DNA of 64,000 nt from Anabaena sp051781005 (lineage in GTDB: Bacteria > Cyanobacteriota > Cyanobacteriia > Cyanobacteriales > Nostocaceae). Positions within the stretch are counted from its first letter, which is position 1. Every line of letters begins with the position of its first letter. The notes under the pieces were generated by a model. That model was not told where the DNA came from. It worked only from the letters and a program-made list of their open reading frames with translations, and ran no database searches. The translations under genes were made by a program, and so were the position numbers. This document shows, piece after piece, positions 41,521 through 50,306 of this stretch. The stretch is from contig NZ_JBPWOA010000006.1 of NCBI RefSeq assembly GCF_051781005.1, positions 460,540 through 524,539 of the forward strand, given 5' to 3'.

Positions 41521-42981
41521 TCAACGATGCCAACGAGTACCTTCACGGCTATCAATTAAGGTAATTCCTTTGGTTAAAAGTTGATCACGAATGCGATCGC
41601 TTTCCGCAAAATTTTTGGCTTTCCGTGCTTCCTGTCTTTGTTGAATTAAATCATCAATTTCCCTATCACTTAAACCATCTTGTTGCGGAGTTTCTGCTTC
41701 TGGTTGGGCAGTTAAACCCAAAACATCTGCTAAAGTAACTAGAGTTTGCCAGCGTTGTCGTAATTCTTCCGGGGGGGTTTCTGTTTTCCCCTGATGCACA
41801 ATAATATTTCCTTCACGAATTAGTTCTTTAGCTAATTCAAAAATTACTGCTAATCCACCAGGGAAGTTAAAGTCATCGTCAACAGCTTCTTTAAATCTCT
41901 CAATTTCCGAATTTTGGATTTTGGATTTTGGATTTTGGATTAAGTTAGACTCGTCCCAGCCTAATTTTTTACCATGTTTATAACCAAACAGTAAACCTTC
42001 TTGTAAAGTATGCCAGCCGTTGGTTGCAGCTAATATGGCATCATCGGTAAAATCTATTGGCTTGCGATATTGTGCCATCATCACAAATAACCTCATGGCC
42101 ATTGGGTCAACACCACGATCTAGCAATTCCCGAATAGTGATAAAGTTGCCCAAAGACTTGGACATTTTTTCACCATCTACCTTCACCATACCGTTGTGTA
42201 ACCAGTAATTAGCTAAAGGCTTACCAGTCACTGCTTCCGATTGAGCAATTTCGTTTTCATGGTGAGGAAAAATTAAGTCAGCACCACCAGCATGAATATC
42301 AATGGTATCACCCAAGCGATCGCGCACCATCGCCGAGCATTCAATATGCCATCCAGGACGACCTTTTCCCCAAGGTGACTCCCACGCAGGTTCTGAAGGT
42401 TTTGCAGCTTTCCATAAGGCAAAATCAAAGGGATCTTTCTTCTTTTGATATTCCGCGTCTTCCACATTTACCCGTTCACTCGCACCGGCTTGTAAATCAT
42501 CCAACTTGCGTCCCGAAAGTTTGCCATATTCTGCAAAATTCCGCACAGAATAATACACATCACCATCAGCGGGATAAGCAAAACCTTTCTGTTCCAAATC
42601 GTGAATTAATCGCTGAATCCCGTTCATTGTATGTGTCGCACGGGGATATTCATCAGCTTCTTTAATTCCTAGCCGTGACATATCCTCAAAATATGCTTGA
42701 ATATAGCGATCGGCTACTGCTTCCATCGTCGAATTTTCTTCCCGTGCGCGTCTGAGAATCTTATCATCAATATCAGTAAAATTCTGGATATAACGGACAT
42801 CATAGCCTATAAACTGAAGGTATCGACGCACCACATCCCAGACAATGCACGCTCTAGCATGACCCAAATGGCAGTAATCATAAACTGTCACGCCGCAGTA
42901 ATACATCTTAACCTTGCCAGGTTCGACGGTGGTAAATTGTTCTTGACGACGGCTGAGAGTATTGTAAATAGATAGGGTCAT
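41521..42981 (-). CDS. cysS: Cysteinyl-tRNA synthetase
   Basis: About 486 residues, class I synthetase charging tRNA-Cys. Zinc Cys and HIGH-type motif: MYYCGVTVYDYCHLGHARA; further zinc ligands in GWHIECSAM and HHENEIAQSEA; KMSKS motif: GEKMSKSLGNF. The C-terminal helical domain ends DSREGTRW. MTLSIYNTLSRRQEQF at 42981 is the family N-terminus; an in-frame start 33 bases earlier is rejected. A short TTTTGGATTTTGGAT repeat encodes part of residues near 350 (IQNPKSKIQNS), a lineage insertion. Confidence 0.95.
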   Translation of the reverse strand: MTLSIYNTLSRRQEQFTTVEPGKVKMYYCGVTVYDYCHLGHARACIVWDVVRRYLQFIGYDVRYIQNFTDIDDKILRRAREENSTMEAVADRYIQAYFEDMSRLGIKEADEYPRATHTMNGIQRLIHDLEQKGFAYPADGDVYYSVRNFAEYGKLSGRKLDDLQAGASERVNVEDAEYQKKKDPFDFALWKAAKPSEPAWESPWGKGRPGWHIECSAMVRDRLGDTIDIHAGGADLIFPHHENEIAQSEAVTGKPLANYWLHNGMVKVDGEKMSKSLGNFITIRELLDRGVDPMAMRLFVMMAQYRKPIDFTDDAILAATNGWHTLQEGLLFGYKHGKKLGWDESNLIQNPKSKIQNSEIERFKEAVDDDFNFPGGLAVIFELAKELIREGNIIVHQGKTETPPEELRQRWQTLVTLADVLGLTAQPEAETPQQDGLSDREIDDLIQQRQEARKAKNFAESDRIRDQLLTKGITLIDSREGTRWHR

Positions 42982-43125
42982 AACAGAGTAATGCGGCAAT
43001 CTGACGATAAACAATGATAACGCAAGTTGATGGCAATGGAATAAGTGAAAATTTTAACGGCTAAAAATTAGCTACCATTATTATTAGTAATACATCGTAA
43101 TCTTATCAACATCTGGAGGTAAAGT

Positions 43126-43491
43126 ATGATTCAAGCATTACCCAAAACCAAACCAGTAACTTTTGAGTAATTTGTGCAATGGAAACCAGAAGAAAAGTAT
43201 TATGAATTACATCATGGAGTAATTGTGGAAATGAATCAACCTTTAGGCGATCATGAGTGGATTATTCTGTTTTTGAATAGAAAAATAAACTCAGAATCGG
43301 AACGTTTAGGATTATCCTATGGAATAGCTAAAACTGTATTGGTTAAACCTCCTGAAAATGAATCTGCTTACTCACCAGATGTTTTACTACTCAATCCATC
43401 TAATTTACAAAATGAACCTTTATGGAAAAAATCAGTAGGGTGGGTTACGCTGTCGCTAACCCACCATTATCCTAACTTTACTCAACTCTAG
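43126..43491 (+). pseudogene. Broken Uma2 family endonuclease gene
   Basis: Starts MIQALPKTKPVTFE, then a TAA at 43168 in the same frame, then FVQWKPEEKYYELHHGVIVEM and PLGDHEWIILFLNRKI, which is the Uma2 (DUF820, PD-(D/E)xK) pattern; SPDVLLLNPSNLQNEPLWKK is the catalytic strand region. After that the frame runs into a palindromic repeat at 43439-43465 and loses similarity. The family is usually 180-200 residues, so about a third is missing. A nonsense change (likely GAA to TAA) plus repeat insertion make it a pseudogene. Confidence 0.8.
43439..43465 (+). repeat. GGTGGGTTA palindrome inside the Uma2 pseudogene
   Basis: GGTGGGTTA, 9-base loop, TAACCCACC: a perfect hairpin, similar to scattered repeats near 32151 and 44738. 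It marks where the Uma2 similarity stops. Confidence 0.65.
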
Positions 43492-43607
43492 ATTTTTCAA
43501 GTTGGTATGCAAACAGGACTATTGCTGGATATTACCGCCAATTAGCAACGCCGAGTAGCTAAAATCAAGATAAAATTTCAAATACACCAAAATCATACTT
43601 CATCAAT

Positions 43608-44720
43608 ATGCAAACAACAGCCACCTCCGAATCTCACCCAATGGAAGCTCCCAAACAAGGTTTACCAGTCACTATTATTACAGGTTTTCTTGGTAGCGGT
43701 AAAACCACTTTACTTAACCATATTTTAACCAATCAGCAAGGTGTAAAAACTGCTGTTTTAGTCAACGAATTTGGTGAAATTGGCATTGATAACGAATTAG
43801 TTGTTTCCACCGACGAGAACATGGTGGAATTAAATAATGGTTGTATCTGTTGCACAATTAATAATGACTTAGTTGATGCTGTTTACAAAGTTCTAGAACG
43901 AGAAGAAAAGCTAGATTATCTAGTTGTAGAAACAACAGGTTTAGCAGATCCATTACCTGTAGCCATGACATTTCTGGGTTCAGAATTACGAGATTTAACT
44001 CGGCTAGATTCTATTATTACCGTAGTTGATGCCGCAAATTATAGCTTGGATTTATTCAACTCTGAAGCAGCTTTAAGTCAAATAACATATGGAGACGTAA
44101 TTATTCTCAACAAAACAGATTTAGTTGATGAAGAAACTTTGCAGTCACTAGAGAAAAAAATCAACAATCTGAAGGAAGGATCAAGAATAATTCGGACTAC
44201 AAACTCCCAAGTTCCACTTCCTTTAATTCTCAGCGTTGGTTTGTTTGAATCTGATAAATATTTTGATGCAGAAACAGACGAACACGAACATCATGATCAT
44301 CATAATGAACATGACCATCATGATGATCACGATCATTCTACCTGTGGACATGACCATCACGATCATGAACATCATCACCATCATCATTCTGACCACTTAG
44401 AAAATGATGGTTTTATCTCCATATCTTTCCAAAGTGATAAACCTCTATCAATTAGAAAGTTTCAATATTTCTTAGATAACCAACTACCCACAAACGTCTT
44501 CCGCGCTAAGGGGATTATGTGGTTTGATGAAAGTCCCCAACGTCATATTTTCCACCTCTGTGGTAAACGCTTCACCATAGATGACGATGAATGGAAAGGT
44601 GAAAAGAAAAATCAGTTAGTGCTAATTGGTCAAAACCTTGATGAAGAGACTTTAATCAAGCAACTAGAAAACTGCATCTGTCTTCCTTCAGTGAGTCGAG
44701 GTAAAGGATTTGGCAAGTAG
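43608..44720 (+). CDS. CobW/COG0523 family GTPase metallochaperone
   Basis: A 370-residue G3E GTPase. Walker A GFLGSGKTT (residues 26-34), the metal-binding CICC motif (Cys79, Cys81, Cys82), ETTGLADP switch and NKTD (guanine specificity). A very His/Asp-rich loop (about 224-265) lies between the GTPase and the CobW C-terminal domain (ISFQSDKPLSIRKFQYFL). Such proteins deliver zinc or cobalt to client enzymes. No clear Zur box is seen upstream. Metal identity is inferred only from the family. Confidence 0.9.
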   Translation: MQTTATSESHPMEAPKQGLPVTIITGFLGSGKTTLLNHILTNQQGVKTAVLVNEFGEIGIDNELVVSTDENMVELNNGCICCTINNDLVDAVYKVLEREEKLDYLVVETTGLADPLPVAMTFLGSELRDLTRLDSIITVVDAANYSLDLFNSEAALSQITYGDVIILNKTDLVDEETLQSLEKKINNLKEGSRIIRTTNSQVPLPLILSVGLFESDKYFDAETDEHEHHDHHNEHDHHDDHDHSTCGHDHHDHEHHHHHHSDHLENDGFISISFQSDKPLSIRKFQYFLDNQLPTNVFRAKGIMWFDESPQRHIFHLCGKRFTIDDDEWKGEKKNQLVLIGQNLDEETLIKQLENCICLPSVSRGKGFGK

Positions 44721-44737
44721 TCATTAGTCAATTACGT

Positions 44738-44812
44738 AGGTTGGGGAGCCATCGCCTTGGATGGGTTTCCCTGCTTGTGGCGAATGGCGTTTGACGCAAG
44801 GAAACCCAACAT
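44738..44812 (+). repeat. GTAGGTTGGG-type palindromic repeat
   Basis: A ~75-bp block from TAGGTTGGGGAG to GAAACCCAACAT, related to the GTTGGGTT repeats near 32151. It flanks the alkaline phosphatase remnant on its 3' side. Confidence 0.5.
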
Positions 44813-44971
44813 TTAAAAACTTTTCGGTTCAAAGAGTTGCTCAAAACCCATACCATCCCCAATCATGATAATTACGTTCTTGGTGTTGATTGTGGTTGTA
44901 GCTGGAGTGAAATTAGAAGCAATAGCTCCGACTATAATACAGTACTTCCTGATGTTATGAGGTACAGTTTT
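44813..44971 (-). pseudogene. N-terminal remnant of an alkaline phosphatase gene
   Basis: On the minus strand an open stretch encodes a signal-peptide-like CIIVGAIASNFTPATT followed by NVIIMIGDGMGFEQL and then a stop. NVIIMIGDGMG is the first metal-binding strand (with the Asp ligand) of PhoA-type alkaline phosphatases, normally followed by 400 or more residues. Only about 50 codons remain, with no start codon, bounded on both sides by palindromic repeats. A decayed fragment. Confidence 0.65.
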
Positions 44972-44986
44972 TCATCGCCAAGCCTG

Positions 44987-45014
44987 TAGGGGCGGGGTTT
45001 CCCCGCCCTCGATT
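44987..45014 (+). repeat. GTAGGGGCGGGG palindromic repeat
   Basis: GGGGCGGGG ... CCCCGCCC palindrome, a common cyanobacterial intergenic repeat. It flanks the alkaline phosphatase remnant on the other side. Confidence 0.6.
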
Positions 45015-45181
45015 GTATTGCATTCGACCTAAATATGCTGTAATTATCAGGGTTAAAAACCCAGCTAATAAACTGCCCTTTAATCCAAATTGTGAACTAG
45101 ATTTAACTACCATAGGTAAAATGCCTGCTCTATGATGAGAGAATATTACATAATGATCACAAAAGTTTAAATTCACTCATC

Positions 45182-45517
45182 ATGGCGAAAATTCAATTTT
45201 CTAAAGGCATTGACGAAGAAGTAATTCCAGAGGTACGCTTAACGCGATCGCGCAGTGGTGATCAAGGTACAGCAACATTTATCTTCACCAATCCGCAGAT
45301 TTTGGCACAAGGTAGCAACGAAGAAATCACCGGGATGTACATGATTGACGAAGAGGGGGAAATGATTACCCGTGAAGTTAAGGGTAAATTTGTCAACGGT
45401 AAACCAGAAGCGTTAGAAGCAGTTTATCTCATGAAAACCCCTGAAGAATGGGAACGCTTTATGCGGTTTATGGATCGCTATGCTAATGAAAACGGATTGG
45501 GATTGAGCAAATCATAG
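45182..45517 (+). CDS. psb28: Photosystem II assembly protein Psb28
   Basis: A 111-residue protein with the full Psb28 pattern: IQFSKGIDEEVIPEVRLTRS, GTATFIFTNPQIL, ITGMYMIDEEGEM and EEWERFMRFMDRYANENGLG. Psb28 binds the cytoplasmic side of photosystem II assembly intermediates (CP47 side) and is not in the mature complex. Start at the only ATG, directly before the conserved part. Confidence 0.95.
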   Translation: MAKIQFSKGIDEEVIPEVRLTRSRSGDQGTATFIFTNPQILAQGSNEEITGMYMIDEEGEMITREVKGKFVNGKPEALEAVYLMKTPEEWERFMRFMDRYANENGLGLSKS

Positions 45518-45567
45518 AGTAGTCATTAGTCTTTGGTCATTGGTTATTGGCTAAAACTTAAATATCC

Positions 45568-46071
45568 ATGCACCCTCAACCACACCCAGACTCACCCAAA
45601 ATGGCGGTAACTTGTGCTGTAGTTACCGTCAGCGATACACGTACCCCGGAAACAGACAAAAGCGGTCAACTGATTCAGCAATTGCTGCTGACGGCTGATC
45701 ACTCTATCGGAGTTTACACAATTATCAAAGATGAACCAACACAGATTCAACAACAGATAGAATTGCTGGGTAAAAATGCTAATTTAGATGCTGTAATATT
45801 TAATGGTGGTACAGGAATTGCACCTAGAGATACCACTTATGATGCTATAGAAAAGTTGTTAGAAAAGACTTTACCGGGATTTGGCGAGTTATTCCGCTTT
45901 TTAAGTTATCAAGAAATTGGTTCACGAGCGATCGCATCTCGTGCTGTCGCTGGTATTTATCAAAACAAAGTCATCTTCTCTCTTCCCGGTTCTAGTAACG
46001 CTGTGCAACTGGGTATGGAAAAACTGATTTTACCAGAATTGCTACATTTGGTAAAACAGGTGACTCAATAA
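45568..46071 (+). CDS. moaB: Molybdenum cofactor biosynthesis protein B
   Basis: A 167-residue MoaB/MogA-type protein that adenylates molybdopterin before metal insertion. AVVTVSDTRTPETDKSG, VIFNGGTGIAPRDTTYDAI and IFSLPGSSNAVQLGMEKLILPEL are family signatures. It is 50 bases after psb28. In this lineage Mo cofactor serves nitrate reductase. No other moa genes are adjacent. Confidence 0.92.
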   Translation: MHPQPHPDSPKMAVTCAVVTVSDTRTPETDKSGQLIQQLLLTADHSIGVYTIIKDEPTQIQQQIELLGKNANLDAVIFNGGTGIAPRDTTYDAIEKLLEKTLPGFGELFRFLSYQEIGSRAIASRAVAGIYQNKVIFSLPGSSNAVQLGMEKLILPELLHLVKQVTQ

Positions 46072-46178
46072 TTACTAATTCGTAATTCGTAATTAAAAGG
46101 GTACAAGCCCCCACTAATTGTAATTACGTATTACTTTGATAGGATCAGTAAACTATTAAAAGCAAAACCTAAAAATCA

Positions 46179-46358
46179 ATGAGTGAAAAAATTAAATGGA
46201 CTCCTGAAGCCGAAGCTAAACTCAAAGAAATTCCCTTTTTTGTCCGTCCTTTTGCTCGCCAAAAGATTGAAACTTACGCTCAAGATAATAGTTTATCTCC
46301 AATCACAATCGAGATTTACGAACAGGCTAAGAAACAATTTAACAAAAAATATGACTAA
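46179..46358 (+). CDS. Stand-alone PCP_red domain protein
   Basis: A 59-residue protein: KIKWTPEAEAKLKEIPFFVR, PFARQKIETYAQDN, then TIEIYEQAKKQF. This is the domain found at the C-terminus of the light-independent protochlorophyllide reductase subunit ChlB/BchB. As a free small protein it is common in cyanobacteria, with no known role. A longer frame over the same DNA (46183-46401) is out of frame and false. Confidence 0.85.
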   Translation: MSEKIKWTPEAEAKLKEIPFFVRPFARQKIETYAQDNSLSPITIEIYEQAKKQFNKKYD

Positions 46359-46380
46359 CTATACAGGGTTTGCTGATAGC

Positions 46381-46475
46381 GTAGTGTGGCGTAAGCCATA
46401 AAAGTTATCTGTGTTCGCGCAGCGTGACGTAAGTCATGGGCTAGGAGTTCAGGAGTATGGCTTACGCCACGCTAC
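46381..46475 (+). mobile_element. Element with 19-bp inverted repeats
   Basis: GTAGTGTGGCGTAAGCCAT (46381-46399) and ATGGCTTACGCCACGCTAC (46457-46475) are inverted repeats with one mismatch, enclosing 57 bases with a further TGACGTAAGTCA-like palindrome. Short palindromic element, no coding capacity. Confidence 0.65.
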
Positions 46476-46517
46476 CAGCTTTAGTCCTGTTGTGATCAGA
46501 ACAATATCCTCCCCATA

Positions 46518-46554
46518 TAAAAAACCCCCTAATCTATAGGAGGTTTATATTTTT
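46518..46554 (-). terminator. Bidirectional terminator
   Basis: AAACCCCCTA (46522-46531) pairs with TATAGGAGGTTT (to 46546) with one mismatch. T runs follow on both strands, so it can end mraY (minus) and the PCP_red transcript (plus). Confidence 0.75.
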
Positions 46555-46578
46555 GTCTTCGTTAATGTGTTAAAAACT

Positions 46579-47682
46579 TCAAAATTTAATAATTGTCAAA
46601 CAGATGGTAGCTAAGATTGCAGCAATAATATAGAAGACTGTAACTACTTGCAGTTCTGACCAGCCAGTTAATTCTAAGTGATGGTGTAAAGGAGCCATTT
46701 TAAATAGACGCTTACCTTTCCCATCTGGCCCCTTGGTGGCTTTGTAATAACTAACTTGCGCCATTACAGACAGGGTTTCTACAAAGAAGATTCCGCTGAG
46801 AATAAACAAGGCTACTAAACTGTTAGTCAATAGTGCTACAGCAGCTAAAGCCCCTCCCAATGCTAGGGAACCAGTGTCTCCCATGAATACACGGGCTGGG
46901 TTGCGGTTATGGGCTAGAAATCCTAAACAACTACCACTGACTGCTGCACAGAATATCATCAGGTCGGGTGAGGTTGGTGCAATGACAGCGCCTAATGCGA
47001 AAATAGCGATCGCAACTGTTCCCCCCGCTAACCCGTCAATTCCATCAGTTAAATTGGTAGCGTTACTTTCTGCAACTAGCACAAAACCAGCCAAAGGCCA
47101 AAACATTAATCCTAAAGGTAGAGAAAAACTTACCCAAGGTAAAGCGATATTTGTTATACTAAAATCTCTATTCAACATCATCCATAAACAGAAACAAGCC
47201 GCAAAAATAATCTGCAAAGCCAGTTTCATTTTCGGAGATATACCTTTATTTGATTTACGGCGCAAAATTTGCCAATCGTCAATCCAGCCAATCAAGCCAT
47301 AACTGAGTGTTAAACCTGAAACAGCAACCACATCTTGAGCAAAATTAGACAAGATACAGGCAATTATCACCCCTACAGGTATGAAAAACACACCGCCCAT
47401 AGTGGGAGTTCCAGCTTTTCTCAGATGTGCTTGAGGACCATCTTCCCGGATAATTTGTCCTGTTTTTAATGCTTGTAATAAGGGTATAACCCAGTTACCC
47501 GCAGCAGCCGCACCTACAGCACACAGCAAAAACGGCATGGTTAAGGAGTCAGTATGCCAGGGTAATCTATTTCCCAGCCAATCTAAAATTAAGGCAGCTG
47601 TACTCAATGAGAGGGCTAACAGAGAGGCCAGCCCAATTCCAGAAACGTTTGAACCTTGGTCAGGAGATATTTTAGCGTCCAC
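46579..47682 (-). CDS. mraY: Phospho-N-acetylmuramoyl-pentapeptide transferase
   Basis: About 367 residues with ten membrane segments. MraY makes lipid I in peptidoglycan synthesis on the inner face of the membrane. Signatures: PTMGGVFFIPVGV, NLTDGIDGLAGG, VFMGDTGSLALGG and the HHH loop FKMAPLHHHLELTGWSE. The GTG at 47682 (MDAKISPDQGSNVSG) has AGGG upstream and fits the family; an in-frame GTG at 47706 would add eight residues. Confidence 0.95.
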   Translation of the reverse strand: MDAKISPDQGSNVSGIGLASLLALSLSTAALILDWLGNRLPWHTDSLTMPFLLCAVGAAAAGNWVIPLLQALKTGQIIREDGPQAHLRKAGTPTMGGVFFIPVGVIIACILSNFAQDVVAVSGLTLSYGLIGWIDDWQILRRKSNKGISPKMKLALQIIFAACFCLWMMLNRDFSITNIALPWVSFSLPLGLMFWPLAGFVLVAESNATNLTDGIDGLAGGTVAIAIFALGAVIAPTSPDLMIFCAAVSGSCLGFLAHNRNPARVFMGDTGSLALGGALAAVALLTNSLVALFILSGIFFVETLSVMAQVSYYKATKGPDGKGKRLFKMAPLHHHLELTGWSELQVVTVFYIIAAILATICLTIIKF

Positions 47683-47765
47683 AGAAATTTTCCCTTCACT
47701 CCACACTTAAAAAAAATCAAACCACAAGGACTATCAATGAAAATCAGTCTCCACCACTCTCAAGG

Positions 47766-48002
47766 CTAATCCTCATCTATGCTGATATTCCCTTCATCAT
47801 CCTCAATGGTGCTAAATCCGTATTCTCCACCCAAAAAGTCGGATATTTCTTCCTCTTTTCCTCCAAATATTGATTCGTGAACGTCACACGCCATAAAACG
47901 ACCGCTAAATTGCAACCAGTCCATCATAGAGGACTCTGGCTTTTGGGAAATTACAGCGGCTCGCTGGTTACGAGCTTCTTCACGTAGGGGAGAATTTAAC
48001 AT
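47766..48002 (-). CDS. DUF3134-like small acidic protein
   Basis: A 78-residue protein: MLNSPLREEARNQRAAVISQ, ESSMMDWLQFSGRFMACD, then an acidic tail (EEEISDFLGGEYG, DDEGNISIDED). This matches, from memory, the cyanobacterial DUF3134 family, of unknown function. It lies 84 bases upstream of mraY on the same strand. Confidence 0.7.
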   Translation of the reverse strand: MLNSPLREEARNQRAAVISQKPESSMMDWLQFSGRFMACDVHESIFGGKEEEISDFLGGEYGFSTIEDDEGNISIDED

Positions 48003-48248
48003 ATCAACGAAGACACGAAGAGATTTATGTAACTAGACATTAAGAGTCTATCATTTGATACGGGATAATTAAGTTAATGATTCAACTCTTTGATTGATAA
48101 ATCCGAATTAAACAAAAAAAATTATTTAATAAGCCTATGTATCATCAACAGTAGAGCATTCTGAGTTGATTGCACAACAGATTATATACATAGAACATTA
48201 ATATTTTGTTAATGCTGATTTCATCAAAACATTTTGAGGTACAAGGCG
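48003..48248. other. Divergent intergenic region
   Basis: AT-rich DNA with promoters for the DUF3134-like and fibrillin genes. No motif or repeat recognised. Confidence 0.3.
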
Positions 48249-48833
48249 ATGATAGTCAAATCTACTCTCTTGGATGCGATCGCTCCTACAAATCGTGGTT
48301 TGCTGGCCAATGAAACCCAGAAACAGGCTATCTTAGCTGCGATCGCTAGTTTAGAAGACTTTAACCCCACTCCACGCCCTTTAGAAGCTACCCACTTACT
48401 AGAAGGCAATTGGCGACTACTTTACACGACCAGCAAGGCTTTGTTAAACCTGGATCGCTTTCCCCTTTGCAAACTTGGCCAGATTTACCAATCTATTCGA
48501 GTAGAAACTACCAGTGTTTATAACATAGCTGAAATTTACGGACTACCTTCTTTAGAAGGATTAATCAGCGTAGCAGCTAAATTTGAACCTGTTTCAGAAC
48601 GTCGAGTCCAAGTAAAATTCCAGCGTTCTATTATTGGTTTACAAAAGCTAATTGCTTACAAGTCACCAGCAGAATTCATCCAACAAATTGAATCGGGCAA
48701 GAAATTCACCGCTATTGATTTTCCTATCCAGAGCGATCGCCAACAAGGATGGTTAGACATCACCTACATAGATCAAGATTTGAGAATCGGCAGAGGTAAC
48801 GAGGGCAGCGTCTTTGTTTTGAGTAAGTCATAA
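48249..48833 (+). CDS. PAP/fibrillin family protein
   Basis: About 194 residues of the plastid-lipid-associated protein (fibrillin) family: helical start (KSTLLDAIAPTNRG, ANETQKQAILAAIASLE), then the lipocalin-like part with LEGNWRLLYTTSKALLNLDR and a C-terminal WLDITYIDQDLRIGRGNEGSVFVLSK. Fibrillins sit on thylakoids or lipid droplets and aid photoprotection and quinone metabolism. The TTG at 48234 is in frame, but the ATG at 48249 with AAGG upstream is preferred. Confidence 0.88.
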   Translation: MIVKSTLLDAIAPTNRGLLANETQKQAILAAIASLEDFNPTPRPLEATHLLEGNWRLLYTTSKALLNLDRFPLCKLGQIYQSIRVETTSVYNIAEIYGLPSLEGLISVAAKFEPVSERRVQVKFQRSIIGLQKLIAYKSPAEFIQQIESGKKFTAIDFPIQSDRQQGWLDITYIDQDLRIGRGNEGSVFVLSKS

Positions 48834-49069
48834 AATATTAATTCGCAAGAAGTGTTGCGAACGACCTTATTCTATTATAGGTACTTTGTCAAGAGGGTAA
48901 TAGGTGATCGCTAATTGGGTTATTACCCTGTTCCCCGTTTCCCCCTTCCCTATTCCCTGTTCCTTGACAAATAACTTAACAAACACTCTAGCAAAGACCT
49001 TCAGGTTGTAGAGTGAAAACAATTAGCCCTAATTTATTGGCGATTAATTAAGTCACAAGGAAGATAATC
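48834..49069. other. psaE upstream region
   Basis: 236 bases with CCCTGTTCCC-type repeat units at about 48925-48963. The psaE promoter should be between these and 49069; AAGGAAG near 49059 is its ribosome binding site. Confidence 0.45.
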
Positions 49070-49288
49070 ATGGTTCAACGTGGTTCTAAAGTACGCGTCC
49101 TCCGCCCAGAATCCTACTGGTTTCAAGATGTAGGAACCGTGGCATCTATAGATCAAAGCGGCATCAAATACTCTGTAATTGTCCGCTTCTCCAATGTCAA
49201 TTACTCAGGGATCAATACCAATAACTTCGCCGTAGATGAATTAATCGAAGTGGAAGCACCCAAAGCTAAGGCTGCTGCTAAAAAGTAA
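49070..49288 (+). CDS. psaE: Photosystem I subunit IV
   Basis: A 72-residue PsaE: MVQRGSKVRVLRPESYWFQD, VGTVASIDQSGIKYSVIVRF, NTNNFAVDELIEVE and an Ala/Lys tail. PsaE is a small SH3-like subunit on the cytoplasmic side of photosystem I that helps ferredoxin docking and cyclic electron flow. Full length. Confidence 0.97.
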   Translation: MVQRGSKVRVLRPESYWFQDVGTVASIDQSGIKYSVIVRFSNVNYSGINTNNFAVDELIEVEAPKAKAAAKK

Positions 49289-49421
49289 GCAACATCACAG
49301 TGCTGAGTGTTGAGTCTGAAAGTATGGAAAAGCAGTAAACTGTTAAATGCTGATTTCATGCCCTTAATTAATTATTGAGGTCTTACTCCCAACTCAACAT
49401 CCAGCACTAATTACTCTGCAA

Positions 49422-50255
49422 ATGCCTGAATTGCCTGAAGTTGAAACAGTTCGACGGGGTTTAAATCAATTAACCCTTAACCAAGAGATCACGGGGGGAG
49501 ATGTGTTGCTAGAACGCACAATCGCCTACCCGTTTTCTGTTCACGAGTTTATAGAAAATATTCAAGGAAGTGCCATTATATCTTGGCATCGTCGGGGTAA
49601 ATATCTTTTAGCTGAACTCTCCCCATGTTCATGGCTAGGTGTTCATTTACGAATGACTGGTCAATTATTATGGCAAAATAAAAATGAACCCTTACACAAA
49701 CACACAAGGGTCAGATTATTTTTTGGCGAACATCAAGAATTACGCTTTGTTGACCAGCGCACCTTTGGGCAGATATGGTATGTTCCCTTTGGAGTACCTG
49801 TCGAAAGCATCATCACAGGTTTGGCAAAACTCGCATTAGACCCATTTTCACCAGAGTTCACCGTTGAATATTTAGCAAATAAACTGCAAAAATCTCGCCG
49901 TCCCATTAAAACCGCCCTGTTAGATCAGTCCATAGTTGCAGGGTTAGGTAATATTTATGCTGATGAGGCTTTGTTTAAAAGTGGTATTCTACCCACAACC
50001 ATCTGCACAGAATTACGCAGCAAACAAATTGAACCTTTAAGAACAGCAATTATTCAAGTTTTATCTGCCAGTATTGCCGCTGGTGGGACAACTTTTAGTA
50101 ATTTCCTTAATGTTAAAGGCGTTAACGGTAATTATGGCGGTGAAGCTTGGGTTTACAACCGCGCTGGGGAACCTTGTAAAGTTTGTGGTAATGTCATACA
50201 GCGTATTAAGTTAGGTGGGCGTTCTAGTCATTTTTGTTCTCAGTGTCAGAAATGA
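49422..50255 (+). CDS. mutM: Formamidopyrimidine-DNA glycosylase
   Basis: A 277-residue Fpg/MutM that removes 8-oxoguanine and other oxidised purines. It starts MPELPEVETVRRGL (N-terminal Pro nucleophile and Glu3), keeps LLDQSIVAGLGNIYADEALF (H2TH region) and ends with a four-Cys zinc finger (CKVCGNV, FCSQCQK). It sits 133 bases after psaE, as in several other cyanobacteria. Confidence 0.96.
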   Translation: MPELPEVETVRRGLNQLTLNQEITGGDVLLERTIAYPFSVHEFIENIQGSAIISWHRRGKYLLAELSPCSWLGVHLRMTGQLLWQNKNEPLHKHTRVRLFFGEHQELRFVDQRTFGQIWYVPFGVPVESIITGLAKLALDPFSPEFTVEYLANKLQKSRRPIKTALLDQSIVAGLGNIYADEALFKSGILPTTICTELRSKQIEPLRTAIIQVLSASIAAGGTTFSNFLNVKGVNGNYGGEAWVYNRAGEPCKVCGNVIQRIKLGGRSSHFCSQCQK

Positions 50256-50306
50256 GGGGGATTAAGAAACCTCTCTCTCAATCTCTTTCCTACAAGGAGA
50301 GAGACT

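Noticed and set aside
44955..45176. Minus-strand 73-codon frame with a membrane-like stretch (GSLLAGFLTLIITAYLGR)
   Set aside because: It runs through a palindromic repeat, has no family match and starts within a few bases of psb28; possibly a gene remnant, but not supported.
46183..46401. 72-codon frame over the PCP_red gene
   Set aside because: It is out of phase with the 59-residue PCP_red domain protein, which has clear family similarity.
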